From assembly GCF_001281315.1 (NCBI RefSeq), contig NZ_CP012479.1, positions 2,294,001-2,358,000 on the forward strand: a DNA stretch of 64,000 nucleotides, given 5' to 3'. The position numbers and the translations under genes were made by a program. The notes under the pieces were generated by a model that saw only the letters and a list, made by a program, of their open reading frames with translations, did no database searches and was not told the origin of the DNA. This document shows, one piece after another, positions 1 to 8,034 of the stretch; position 1 is the stretch's first letter; each line of letters opens with the position of its first letter. Origin of the DNA: Arthrobacter sp. ERGS1:01. GTDB taxonomy: Bacteria > Actinomycetota > Actinomycetes > Actinomycetales > Micrococcaceae.

Positions 1-239
1 ATGACGGAACCGGCAAAGCCTTGCCACACCGCCGACTGCACGGTGCCGCGGCGCACAGGGTCCTTGGCCGACACCGGACTCCTCATCTCGTGATCAGCAA
101 TACTCGGGCTGGTCAAACGTTCTCTCCTGAACTGTCACGGGCATTCGCCTCTCACGTTTCCCCCGCGTGTGCCGGGCCACGGAAGCCGTGGTTGGATTTC
201 CGGCTGCGCTAATATGTAAAAAGCCGAAGGACACCGTTC

Positions 240-1739
240 TTGGCATTCTACCCATTTCCGCCGAACAGTTGCCCGGGAATCGTGGCCATTGGCGGCCCCG
301 CGCCTCCAGCGCCGCCAATGCCTGCCTCGCCAACCATGCTTGAGAAGGATCCAGCCATCTCCACGGACACATTTTTTGCCGCGCTCACCCGGTTCCGGGA
401 CCGAATCCTGCCGGCACCGGCCCAGGCCTGGCTGACGTCACCGGCCGGCCTGTGGACTGTTTTCGCCGCCGTCCACCTGTTCTTCCTGGTCTTCGCCGCC
501 ATCCTCTCCTCCCGGGGCGAGGCGTTCAGCGACACCTTCATCTACCGCAACTGGGCCGCAGTGGGCTTCGACGAAACCCGCATCACGGGTCCCAGCCCTT
601 GGGTCTACCCCATCCTGGCCCTGGCCCCCATGGCGGTGGCCTACATGTTTGGCAGCGGGCCCTTCCTGTTCCTGTGGGTGCTGATGATCACCGTCCTGAA
701 CGCCCTTGCTGTGGCCAAACTCACCAGCTGGGGCCGGAACCGCAAGGCCATCCCGGCAGCCCTGTGGTGGATCTCGTTCACGGCTCTGCTGGGTTGGCTT
801 GGTTTTGCCCGGGTGGACGGGTTCACTGCCCCCGTGGTCCTCATTGCGCTGTCGCTGGGCGTGTCCGCCCCGTTCCTGGCGTCCTTCATCCTCAGCGCGG
901 CGACCTGGATGAAGGTCTGGCCGGCCGCCGTCGTGCTGGCCTTGTTCACGGTGGTCAAGGCGCGCATGCGCGTGGTGCTGGCGGGCGTGCTGGTGACCGC
1001 CGTCGTAGTCGGCATTGCGTTCTCCATGGGCTCGCTGCCCAAGCTGTTGAACTTCCTGACCCAGCAGGGCGATCGCGGCATGCAGCTCGAGGCGACGTTC
1101 ACGACCCCCTGGCTGTGGATGAGCGTCTTCGGCATTGGCGGGGCGCACATGTACATGAACCAGGACATCAACTCGATGCAGGTGGATGGTCCCGGCACGG
1201 AAATCATGAGCGTGCTCATGCAGCCCCTGCTGGTGCTCGCCGCCCTGGTGGTGGCCGGGCTGATCTTCTGGGCCCTGCACACGGGCAAGCGGGTGGCCGG
1301 CGGCGTTGACCGCACCGAACTGCTGCTGCTCGGCGCACTGGCCCTGGCCACCGCGTTCGTGGTGTTCAACAAGGTCGGCTCCCCGCAGTTCATGGTGTGG
1401 CTCTCCCCCGCCGTTGCCGTGGGCCTGGCCTACAGCGCAAGGATGTGGCGGGTCCCGGCCGTCCTGCTCATCGTGATCGGCGCCCTGACCTTTGTGGTGT
1501 ACCCCTTGTTCTATGACGCGCTGTCCCATAACAACCCCGTCATGGCCGGCGTCCTTTCGCTGCGCAACCTGCTGCTCGTGGTCCTCTTTGTGTGGGCCGT
1601 GCGGCAACTGTTCCTGATGGGGCGCACCTCCTCCGCCGCGGCCGCCCGTTCCCTGATCGGCACCCCGGCCGCGCCGGCCTCCGCCCCGGCGGCCCCGGCA
1701 CCGGATGCCCCTGACCGCACCGCAGGCGGGGAGTCCTAA
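240..1739 (+). CDS. GT-C type integral membrane protein (glycosyltransferase 87-like)
   Basis: A 499-residue hydrophobic protein with about ten predicted membrane segments and a charged, Ala/Pro-rich cytoplasmic tail. The pattern of long helices, the SPWVYP motif in the first large loop and the VFNKVGSPQF motif near the C-terminus fit polyprenol-phosphate-dependent GT-C/GT87 glycosyltransferases of actinobacteria. The substrate cannot be read from the sequence. TTG at 240 is chosen because GAAGGA (226-231) lies 8 nt upstream; an in-frame ATG at 333 is the alternative. TAATAT at 210-215 could be a -10 box. It is a tandem paralogue of the next gene, and both converge on an MptB-like mannosyltransferase, so a cell-envelope glycan role is inferred. 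Confidence 0.7.
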   Translation: MAFYPFPPNSCPGIVAIGGPAPPAPPMPASPTMLEKDPAISTDTFFAALTRFRDRILPAPAQAWLTSPAGLWTVFAAVHLFFLVFAAILSSRGEAFSDTFIYRNWAAVGFDETRITGPSPWVYPILALAPMAVAYMFGSGPFLFLWVLMITVLNALAVAKLTSWGRNRKAIPAALWWISFTALLGWLGFARVDGFTAPVVLIALSLGVSAPFLASFILSAATWMKVWPAAVVLALFTVVKARMRVVLAGVLVTAVVVGIAFSMGSLPKLLNFLTQQGDRGMQLEATFTTPWLWMSVFGIGGAHMYMNQDINSMQVDGPGTEIMSVLMQPLLVLAALVVAGLIFWALHTGKRVAGGVDRTELLLLGALALATAFVVFNKVGSPQFMVWLSPAVAVGLAYSARMWRVPAVLLIVIGALTFVVYPLFYDALSHNNPVMAGVLSLRNLLLVVLFVWAVRQLFLMGRTSSAAAARSLIGTPAAPASAPAAPAPDAPDRTAGGES

Positions 1740-1740
1740 G

Positions 1741-3033
1741 ATTTCCACGCCACTTTCCGTCAGGACGCTCCAACGCGCCACGGCCCTGCGCAACCAGTTC
1801 CTCCCGCCCAAGGTGCTGGCATGGTTCCGCACCCCCGCCAGCGTGTGGTGGGGCTTCACCGCCGTCCACCTGTACTTCCTGGCCTGGATGATGACGTTCA
1901 TCGTCCACGGGGAGACCTTCAGCGACACCGCGCAATACCGCGAATGGGCGTTGCTCGGCTACAACCCGGCGCAGCTGGGCGATGCCATCAGCCCATGGGT
2001 CTACCCCGTCCTGGCCCAGCTGCCCATCTTCGCCGCCAACGTGTTTGGCCCGTCGCTGTACCTGCTGGGTTGGACGCTTATTGTCACCGCCCTGAACGCC
2101 GTGGGCATGGCGTACCTGACCCGCGGCAAGCGGGCACAAAGCGGCATTGCCCCCGCCTGGTTTTGGCTGTTCTTCACCGTTTTCATGGGATACCTCAGCT
2201 TTGCCCGGGTGGAGGGCATCACCGCGCCCATCGTGATCATCGCCCTGTTGTACGCGGCCGACCATCCCGTGGTGGCCGCCGTCCTCCTCTCCGTCGCCAC
2301 CTGGATCAAGGTGTGGCCGGCCGCCGTCATCGCGCCCCTGCTCATTGCCAGCACCAAGCGGGTGCAGGTGCTGCTGGCGGGTGTCGCGGTCAGCGCCGTC
2401 GTCGCCGGTGCCACGGTTCTCAGCGGGGCCGGCTCCCACCTGCTGGAGTTTGCCGTGAACCAGGGCGAACGCGGCATGCAGCTGGAGGCCACGTTCTCCA
2501 CGCCGTGGGTGTGGTTGAGCGTCTTCAATGTGGGCGGGTCCAGGATTGCCGACAACGTGGCCATCAATTCCACCGAGGTCTACGGGCCGGGCGCACCGTT
2601 GGCGGCGACGCTCATGCAGCCGCTGCTCATCCTGGCCACGGTGGCCGGGGCGGCGCTCATGATCTGGGCGCTGCGGCGCGGCGCCGAGCGCGAGGAACTG
2701 ATCCTCGAAGGCTCCCTGCTGATGGTGAGCGCGTTCATCGTGTTCAACAAGGTCGGTTCCCCGCAGTTCATCATCTGGCTGGCCCCCGTGGTCGTTGCCG
2801 GGCTCACGCACCATTGGGAGCGGTGGAAGGTCCCGGCCATGCTGCTGATGGGCATCGCGTTCACCACGTTCGTCATCTACCCGCTGTTCTACACCCCGCT
2901 GATCCATGCCAACCCGATCATGGCGGCCGTGCTGACCATCCGCAACGTGCTGCTCGTGACCTTGCTGGCGTGGGCCGTGCGACGCACCGTGGAGCTTGGC
3001 CGGAAGGCCCGGCTCGCTCCCCTGCCGAGCTAG
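1741..3033 (+). CDS. GT-C type integral membrane protein, tandem paralogue
   Basis: This about 430-residue multi-pass protein is clearly homologous to its upstream neighbour. Shared blocks include GE.FSDT..YR.WA, SPWVYP, FARV.G.TAP, ATW.KVWPAAV, RGMQLEATF and VFNKVGSPQF, so the pair arose by tandem duplication. The start is uncertain. An ATG at 1705 lies inside the previous gene and has no ribosome binding site. GGGGAG at 1728-1733 is spaced 7 nt from an ATT codon at 1741, directly after the upstream stop codon, suggesting either a rare ATT start or a more downstream GTG (1813). Probable GT87-like glycosyltransferase of the envelope; acceptor unknown. Confidence 0.68.
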   Translation: MSTPLSVRTLQRATALRNQFLPPKVLAWFRTPASVWWGFTAVHLYFLAWMMTFIVHGETFSDTAQYREWALLGYNPAQLGDAISPWVYPVLAQLPIFAANVFGPSLYLLGWTLIVTALNAVGMAYLTRGKRAQSGIAPAWFWLFFTVFMGYLSFARVEGITAPIVIIALLYAADHPVVAAVLLSVATWIKVWPAAVIAPLLIASTKRVQVLLAGVAVSAVVAGATVLSGAGSHLLEFAVNQGERGMQLEATFSTPWVWLSVFNVGGSRIADNVAINSTEVYGPGAPLAATLMQPLLILATVAGAALMIWALRRGAEREELILEGSLLMVSAFIVFNKVGSPQFIIWLAPVVVAGLTHHWERWKVPAMLLMGIAFTTFVIYPLFYTPLIHANPIMAAVLTIRNVLLVTLLAWAVRRTVELGRKARLAPLPS

Positions 3034-3079
3034 CTGCCGCCCGCTCCGGGGCAGCGCACCGTTCCGCGTTGAACCCGGT

Positions 3080-3118
3080 GTGGGTTTTGCGCGGAACACT
3101 GTTCCACGCAAAACCCAC
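3080..3118. terminator. Convergent bidirectional hairpin
   Basis: Two arms of about 18 bases (starting GTGGGTTTTGCG, ending CGCAAAACCCAC) pair with one mismatch around the loop ACT. It sits between two convergent genes, so a bidirectional terminator is likely. Flanking arms (about 3061-3079 and 3119-3141) are also imperfectly complementary, extending the structure to about 80 nt. Confidence 0.6.
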
Positions 3119-3158
3119 GGCCGGTTTGGCGTGGAACGCTTCGGCTACGCCCGCTGCG

Positions 3159-4655
3159 TCAGTGCGGAGCCGGTACGCGGTTGAACAGCAGCTTGCGCGT
3201 GTGCACGTCCACCACCAACAGGTACACCACGGCACCAATGGCCACCCAATAGGCCAACGACGCGGCCGCCACGGGGGTTGACACGAAATTCCAGACAAAC
3301 ACCTGGTCCTGGGCGCCAAACACTACGAAGAATCCCGTCACCACGTACAGGGTCTTAATCTGCCAGTTGTTGCGGATGCCCGTCACGGCCAGGAACGGCA
3401 GGAACCAGAGCACGTACCAGGGCTGGATGATCGGCGCCAGCAGCACGACGGCGGCAAACGCCAGGCCGAGCCTGCGCACCACGCGCCGGGAGTCGCCAAA
3501 GAGCACCAACCAGGCCGCTATTGCCACGCTTGCGAGGGTCAGCAAGGTCCGGAACCCGCCGGCCACGGCTCCGCCGTCCAGCCCCACCCCGTTCGCGGCC
3601 ATCTCCACCAATTGCCCGAGGAACCCCGACGGCGAGTACCCGGTGTATCCGGGGGTTCCATCCAGGATGGCCCACGTCCAGCCAAATCCGAGCCCGTCGG
3701 GGATGCCGGCCAGGAACAGCAGCACCGCGGAAATGCCCGCAGTGCCCGCCCAGCAGGCAAATCGCCGCCCCCAGCCGGCCGCATGGCCCGCCCACAACAA
3801 GCCGATAAAGGGCAGCAGCACAATCGTGATGGGTTTGACGGCAATGGACGCCGTCACCAGGACGATGCCGCGCACCGGCCGCCCGCTGGCCGCATAGTAG
3901 GTGCCGGCCACGGCCAGCCCCAGCATCAAGGCGTCGTTGTGGGCACTGGCCACGAACGAAATCAGGAACAGCGGGTTGGCCGCCACAATCCACAACGCAC
4001 GGGCGCCGCCAATGCCGTGGAGTTCGGCCAGTTTCGGGACGTAGATGACGCACAGGGCCACGCCGACGCAGGCGAACAGGCGGAACAACAGCACCGAAAC
4101 ATCCGGCTGCGCCCCGGTGATGCCCACCACGCCGCGGCTCAGCCACAAAAAGAGCGGGCCGTAGGGGGTGCGGTTTTCCGCCCAGGAGGGATCCGTGCCC
4201 AGCATGAACCAGTTACTTAGCGCCGAGATGCCCGTGGTGTAGGGGTTCATGCCCTCGGCCATCAGGCGTCCCTGGCCGGTGTAGGCGTAGACGTCGCGGG
4301 AAAAGATCGGCACCGCCAGGAACAAGGGGGCGCCCCACACCACCACCGCGCTGACCACGTGGCGCAACGCACCAGGGCCCCAGCCCGCCAACCGCTGGCC
4401 CAGCCGCAACCAGGAGCGCAGCATCACCATGGCGCCCACCGTCAGCAGGATGACGGAGACAATCACGCCGGATCCGTCCGTGCGCATCGCAATGACAATC
4501 GAATTGCGGATCAGTGGTGAGCCGTTGGCAATCCACCCCACGCCGACGGATCCGAGCAGCATCAGGACCGAGCCAAGCAATCCTTCCCAGATCGCAATCC
4601 GCGGGCGTGCGAGTTCCCGCACACGCGGAGTGGACGCACGGGGCAGGGCAGTCAT
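3159..4655 (-). CDS. mptB: Polyprenol-phosphomannose-dependent alpha-1,6-mannosyltransferase, MptB-like
   Basis: A 498-residue polytopic membrane protein of the actinobacterial MptA/MptB family, GT-C enzymes that elongate the alpha-1,6-mannan backbone of lipomannan at the outer face of the membrane using polyprenyl-phosphomannose. Family-like features are the first large loop with SRDVYAYTGQGRLMAEGMNPY (acidic RD motif typical of GT-C), TPYGPLFLW, ANPLFLISFVASAHNDALMLG and QPWYVLWFLPFL near the C-terminus. The ATG at 4655 has a GGAGG sequence about 6 nt upstream. The two GT-C paralogues converging on it suggest an envelope-glycan gene group. The MptB rather than MptA assignment is from memory of the family and is moderately sure. 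Confidence 0.75.
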   Translation of the reverse strand: MTALPRASTPRVRELARPRIAIWEGLLGSVLMLLGSVGVGWIANGSPLIRNSIVIAMRTDGSGVIVSVILLTVGAMVMLRSWLRLGQRLAGWGPGALRHVVSAVVVWGAPLFLAVPIFSRDVYAYTGQGRLMAEGMNPYTTGISALSNWFMLGTDPSWAENRTPYGPLFLWLSRGVVGITGAQPDVSVLLFRLFACVGVALCVIYVPKLAELHGIGGARALWIVAANPLFLISFVASAHNDALMLGLAVAGTYYAASGRPVRGIVLVTASIAVKPITIVLLPFIGLLWAGHAAGWGRRFACWAGTAGISAVLLFLAGIPDGLGFGWTWAILDGTPGYTGYSPSGFLGQLVEMAANGVGLDGGAVAGGFRTLLTLASVAIAAWLVLFGDSRRVVRRLGLAFAAVVLLAPIIQPWYVLWFLPFLAVTGIRNNWQIKTLYVVTGFFVVFGAQDQVFVWNFVSTPVAAASLAYWVAIGAVVYLLVVDVHTRKLLFNRVPAPH

Positions 4656-4770
4656 CGCAGGCCTCCGGCCGTCAAAAATCAGTCAGCATCAATTGTCCCG
4701 GCCAGATGGCGGGGTACGGCGATTTTAGCAGTGCCGCCTGTGCCCGGACCGAAAGCGGTACATTGGACGG

Positions 4771-5373
4771 GTGCCTATTACTAATGAACGCATTGTGTGG
4801 ATTGACTGTGAGATGACCGGCCTGGATGCCGTCAATGACGCCCTGATCGAGGTGGCGGTGCTGGTGACCGACTCCGAGCTGAACATTCTTGGCGAGGGCG
4901 TTGACGTGGTCATCAAGCCCTCCGGCGAGTCACTCGCGCAGATGAGCGACTTCGTGCGGAACATGCACACCTCCTCCAAGCTGATCGACGAGCTCGACGC
5001 CGGCACCACCATGGAGGACGCCCAGGAGCAGGTGCTCGCCTACATCAAGAAGTACGTGCCCCAGCCGAACAAGGCGCCCCTTGCCGGTAACTCGATCGGC
5101 ACCGACAAGGTGTTCCTGGCCCGCGACATGCCCGAACTTGTCGACCACCTCCACTACCGGGTCATCGACGTCTCCACGATCAAGGAACTCTCCCGCCGCT
5201 GGTTTGCCCGTGCCTACTTCCAGTCCCCCGCCAAGACGGGCGGGCACCGCGCCCTGGGCGACATCAAGGACAGCATCAACGAGCTCCGCTACTACCGGGA
5301 AGCCGTTTTCGTGCCCGCGCCGGGACCGGATTCGGCCACCGCAAAAAAGATTGCGGCCAAGATCCAGGACTGA
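4771..5373 (+). CDS. orn: Oligoribonuclease
   Basis: Orn is a 3'-5' exoribonuclease that finishes RNA decay by cleaving 2-5 nt oligoribonucleotides and pGpG to mononucleotides in the cytoplasm. The 200-residue protein has the usual family length and the complete DEDDh set: D12 and E14 in WIDCEMTGLD, D112 in GTDKVF, H159 and D164 in GGHRALGDIKD. The start is GTG. A TACATT box at 4759-4764 ends 6 nt before the GTG and there is no Shine-Dalgarno sequence, so the mRNA is probably leaderless, as is common in actinobacteria. Monocistronic, followed by tRNA-His. Confidence 0.95.
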   Translation: MPITNERIVWIDCEMTGLDAVNDALIEVAVLVTDSELNILGEGVDVVIKPSGESLAQMSDFVRNMHTSSKLIDELDAGTTMEDAQEQVLAYIKKYVPQPNKAPLAGNSIGTDKVFLARDMPELVDHLHYRVIDVSTIKELSRRWFARAYFQSPAKTGGHRALGDIKDSINELRYYREAVFVPAPGPDSATAKKIAAKIQD

Positions 5374-5541
5374 CTTCCGCGATTTTCCAAGGATTTTCGG
5401 GGCAACAAAAAGCGATCTGAATCACTTTTTCCCAAAATGGGCCGTTTTTGGTTATGAACGCCCCGAAGATCCGGTAGAGTTTTCGTCGTTGCCAAAAGCG
5501 CAGGGCACACTTCACGGTGTGGCTGCCTGACGGTGGCGCAT

Positions 5542-5618
5542 GGTGGGATTAGCTCAGTTGGCAGAGCGCCTGGTTGTGGTCCAGGAGGTCGCGGGTTCAA
5601 CCCCCGTATCTCACCCCA
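5542..5618 (+). tRNA. tRNA-His (GUG)
   Basis: A complete cloverleaf. Acceptor GTGGGAT (5543-5549) pairs with ATCTCAC (5608-5614), the anticodon loop TTGTGGT gives anticodon GUG, and the T arm is GCGGGTTCAACCCCCGT. The extra G at -1 (5542) faces discriminator C5615, the histidine tRNA identity element. CCA is encoded (5616-5618). Confidence 0.97.
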
Positions 5619-5640
5619 AGGTGTTTCTTCAAGGAACACG

Positions 5641-5673
5641 AAACACCCCGGTCACTTGATCGGGGTGTTTTTC
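5641..5673 (+). terminator. Rho-independent terminator after tRNA-His
   Basis: Ten-base perfect stem AAACACCCCG / CGGGGTGTTT around a 10-nt loop, ending in a T run, 22 nt after the tRNA. Confidence 0.85.
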
Positions 5674-5705
5674 ATTCCCCGCCGTTTTTGACAGAGGACT
5701 CCCCC

Positions 5706-6278
5706 ATGACCATCCACCCCGTGACAATTTTGGGCGAACCCGTGCTGCACCGCCGGGCCGATGAAGTCACCGCCTTCGATGACGCCCTCAAATCGCTCGT
5801 GGCGGACATGTTCGAGACCATGGATGCCGCCAACGGCGTAGGCCTCGCCGCGCCGCAGATCGGCGTGGGGCTGCGGATCTTCACGTACAAGATGGAGAAC
5901 GACGACGGCGTTCCCGACCGGGGCGTGCTGGTGAACCCCACGCTGACCGTGGGCAAGATCTCCGGCAAGAACCCCGACCCCGACGACGAGGTAGAGGGCT
6001 GTTTGTCCGTGCCCGGCATCGACTTCCCGCTCAAGCGCGCCGAATGGGTGCGGGTGCGCGGCTTTGACGTTGACGGCAACCCCCTGGATTTTGAAGCCAC
6101 CGGCTGGTTCGCCCGGTGCATGCAGCACGAGTACGACCATCTCGACGGCAAGCTCTACGTAGACCGGCTCAACGACCGCTACGCCCGCAAGGCCAAGCGC
6201 GCCCGCAAGGAAAACGGCTGGGGCGTTCCCGGGCTGACCTGGATGCCGGGCGTGGACCCCGACCCCTTCGGCCACTAG
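5706..6278 (+). CDS. def: Peptide deformylase
   Basis: Removes the N-formyl group from nascent polypeptides at the ribosome. The 190-residue protein has all three family motifs: GVGLAAPQIG (44-53), EGCLS (97-101) and QHEYDHLDG (140-148). The metal ligands C99, H141 and H145 and the catalytic E142 are intact. The ATG at 5706 is preceded by AGAGGA with correct spacing. It lies alone between the tRNA-His terminator and an array of intergenic hairpin repeats carrying an insertion sequence, so the IS lies downstream of its coding sequence and does not interrupt it. Confidence 0.95.
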   Translation: MTIHPVTILGEPVLHRRADEVTAFDDALKSLVADMFETMDAANGVGLAAPQIGVGLRIFTYKMENDDGVPDRGVLVNPTLTVGKISGKNPDPDDEVEGCLSVPGIDFPLKRAEWVRVRGFDVDGNPLDFEATGWFARCMQHEYDHLDGKLYVDRLNDRYARKAKRARKENGWGVPGLTWMPGVDPDPFGH

Positions 6279-6279
6279 T

Positions 6280-6342
6280 CCCCACTTGCCGGCCCGGAAA
6301 ATCGCTGGCGCGATTTTTCGGGAACCTGGCAAGCGTGGGCCC
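6280..6342. repeat. Palindromic intergenic element, copy A
   Basis: A two-part palindrome directly after def. The inner arms (starting CCCGGAAAATCGC, ending GCGATTTTTCGGG) pair around TGGC. The outer arms CCCACTTGCC and GGCAAGCGTGGG pair with a short bulge, and the element ends GGGCCC. Related copies lie downstream of cysK and aceE. Confidence 0.8.
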
Positions 6343-6410
6343 TCCCACGCCCTCCCGCTTTTTGCCGCGCGGGGCGCGACAAAGAGCGGGTCCCTCGGGC
6401 GCGTGGGCCC
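6343..6410. repeat. Palindromic intergenic element, divergent copy D
   Basis: Abuts copy A. Outer arms CCCACGCCC and GGGCGCGTGGG. Inner arms of 17 nt at 6354-6370 and 6374-6390 (CCCGCT..., ...AGCGGG) pair with two or three mismatches around GGG. It ends in the same GTGGGCCCA signature as the other copies, though its inner sequence is different. Confidence 0.65.
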
Positions 6411-6473
6411 AAACCCCGGCGAAACCCTGGCAAGTGAACTGGTCCCCGAATGTTGGACTTGGTAAATAAGAGT

Positions 6474-7331
6474 CTAGGTAGCGAGTGCCTGGGCCCGGTA
6501 TTCCATCGGGCTCAGGCACTCGAGTGTTAACGAGATGCGGTCTTTGTTGTACCAGCGGATGTAGTCCTCGAGTTCAGTGATGAAGCTTTCGGGGCTGGTG
6601 TGTTCTTGGTGGTGGAACATCTCTTCTTTTAAGTGTCCGAAGAAGTTCTCCATCACTGAGTTATCCAGGCAATTGCCCTTGCGGGACATCGATTGGGTCA
6701 TGCCGGCGTTGCTGAGCAGCTTCTGCCAGCTGGCGTGTTGGTACTGGAATCCTTGGTCCGAGTGCACCATTGGTGCCTCACCCGGTCCCAGAGTGCTGAT
6801 CGCCTCGCTGAGCGATCGGTTGGTGAAGGCCGTGTTGGGCGACTCGGAGACCGCGAAGGAGACCACGGAGCGGTCGAACAGGTCCATGACCGGGGAGAGG
6901 TAGACCTTGCGGTCCGCGACCTTGAACTCGGTCACATCGGTCACCCACGTCAGGTTCGGTGCCGCGGTGACGAACTGGCGCTTGAGTAGGTTTTCAGCGA
7001 TCTTGCCGACCTGGCCCTTGTAGGAGGAATACCTGCGGCGACTGCTGCGGACCTTGCAGACCAGATTCTCGGCGCGCATCAGCTTTAACACGGTCTTCTT
7101 CGCCACCTGCCATCCCTGGCGGCGCAGGAACGCATGGATGCGTCGGTGCCCGTAGCGGCCCTTGGCCTCGGTGAAGACCTCGTGGATCCGGGCACGGAGT
7201 TCTGCGTGCCGGTCAGGGGCCGTGAGCGCGGCCTGGCGGTGGAAGAACGTAGAGCGGGGCAGCCCGGCCGCGGCCAGGAGCAGGGGCAAGGGGTGAGAGG
7301 CCCTGAGGGCGATCACGGCGCTAACCTTCAA
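6474..7331 (-). CDS. IS3-family transposase OrfB (DDE integrase domain), copy 1
   Basis: A 285-residue rve-type integrase catalytic protein. An HTH_21-like region lies around residues 44-100. The DDE triad is D132 (TDVTEF), D192 (HSDQGFQY) and E228 (NSVMENFFG), with 35 residues between the second D and E as expected for IS3. The TTG start overlaps the orfA stop codon, and the frame lies at -1 relative to orfA. It is normally made as an OrfAB fusion by frameshifting at the A7 run near the orfA end. Protein identical to that of copy 2. Confidence 0.93.
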   Translation of the reverse strand: MKVSAVIALRASHPLPLLLAAAGLPRSTFFHRQAALTAPDRHAELRARIHEVFTEAKGRYGHRRIHAFLRRQGWQVAKKTVLKLMRAENLVCKVRSSRRRYSSYKGQVGKIAENLLKRQFVTAAPNLTWVTDVTEFKVADRKVYLSPVMDLFDRSVVSFAVSESPNTAFTNRSLSEAISTLGPGEAPMVHSDQGFQYQHASWQKLLSNAGMTQSMSRKGNCLDNSVMENFFGHLKEEMFHHQEHTSPESFITELEDYIRWYNKDRISLTLECLSPMEYRAQALAT

Positions 7332-7819
7332 CGCGGTGGTTGGTTCCTCAGGGCCCGTACTTTTTTTAGGTAGGCATTCTCGGCCTGCAACCGCTGGTTC
7401 TCAAGGCGCAGCTTCTCAAGCTCGCTAACCTCGGTAGGCAATTGGTCCACGGCGGTGTGTGGGCGGCCCCTCGGCCGGGGCTTGAGAGCGTCCTCACCGT
7501 CCTGGCGATACCGCCGAACCCAGCTTTGAACGAGTTTCGGCGAACTCAAGTGATACAACTGGGCCAGTTCCGTCGATGTTGCTTCAGCAGCGAGGAACTG
7601 ACGAACCACCTTGATCTTGAACTCAAATGAATACGCTGGCACAGCCGGTCGTCTATCCAAAGCGGCCCTACCCCAAATCTTGAAACGTTGCTCCAAGCGC
7701 TTACAGGCATCCCTGCTGACCTGCAGCCGAGAAGAAACCGCACCATAGCCGAAGCCTTCCTCGAACAACCCTATGGCAGCAACCCGCTGCCGAGCACTCA
7801 ACGAACTCCGCGAATCCAT
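7328..7819 (-). CDS. IS3-family transposase OrfA (helix-turn-helix), copy 1
   Basis: A 163-residue DNA-binding subunit with two helix-turn-helix-like segments (around residues 8-50 and 65-105) and a C-terminal leucine-rich coiled coil (SELEKLRLENQRLQAENAYLKK) for multimerisation. The A7G heptamer that allows -1 slippage to OrfB lies at the LKK codons. ATG start within 60 bp of the IS right end. Identical to the orfA protein of copy 2. Confidence 0.92.
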   Translation of the reverse strand: MDSRSSLSARQRVAAIGLFEEGFGYGAVSSRLQVSRDACKRLEQRFKIWGRAALDRRPAVPAYSFEFKIKVVRQFLAAEATSTELAQLYHLSSPKLVQSWVRRYRQDGEDALKPRPRGRPHTAVDQLPTEVSELEKLRLENQRLQAENAYLKKVRALRNQPPR

Positions 7820-8034
7820 AAAAAACTCCCCGAAAGTAAGGAACCGAATTAATCAGTCCAACTTTCGGGGAGCAGTTCACAAGCGTGGGCCCACCCAGCG
7901 ACTCCCCTGTCCGTCTTCGTGCCTGTCGCGTGGCCAGTGCGGCCCGGCAGGAGTATCGTGCCTCTCAAGCGTGATCCACGCCGGCAGGAGTGAGTTGACC
8001 TGCCGAATGCGCGGACAATCGGTGAGGGGAAATC

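Larger units (their letters stand above)
6435..7879 (-). mobile_element. IS3-family insertion sequence, copy 1 (1445 bp)
   Basis: Terminal inverted repeats begin TGAACTGGTCCCCGAATG at the left and, read inward from the right, TGAACTGCTCCCCGAAAG; about 25 bp match with two mismatches. It is flanked by the 4-bp duplication CAAG (6431-6434 and 7880-7883). It encodes overlapping orfA and orfB transposase frames on the minus strand with an A7 slippery site. It appears identical, in inverted orientation, to the copy at 39335-40779. The right flank continues the CGTGGGCCCA arm of the intergenic repeat, so the element split a repeat copy. Confidence 0.95.

Noticed and set aside
1..93. Thirty-codon open frame at the window start ending in TGA
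   Set aside because: Could be the end of a gene cut by the window, but there is no recognisable protein feature or coding bias.
438..1928. Minus-strand frame of almost 500 codons opposite the first GT-C gene
   Set aside because: His/Gly/Arg-rich shadow of a real membrane protein gene.
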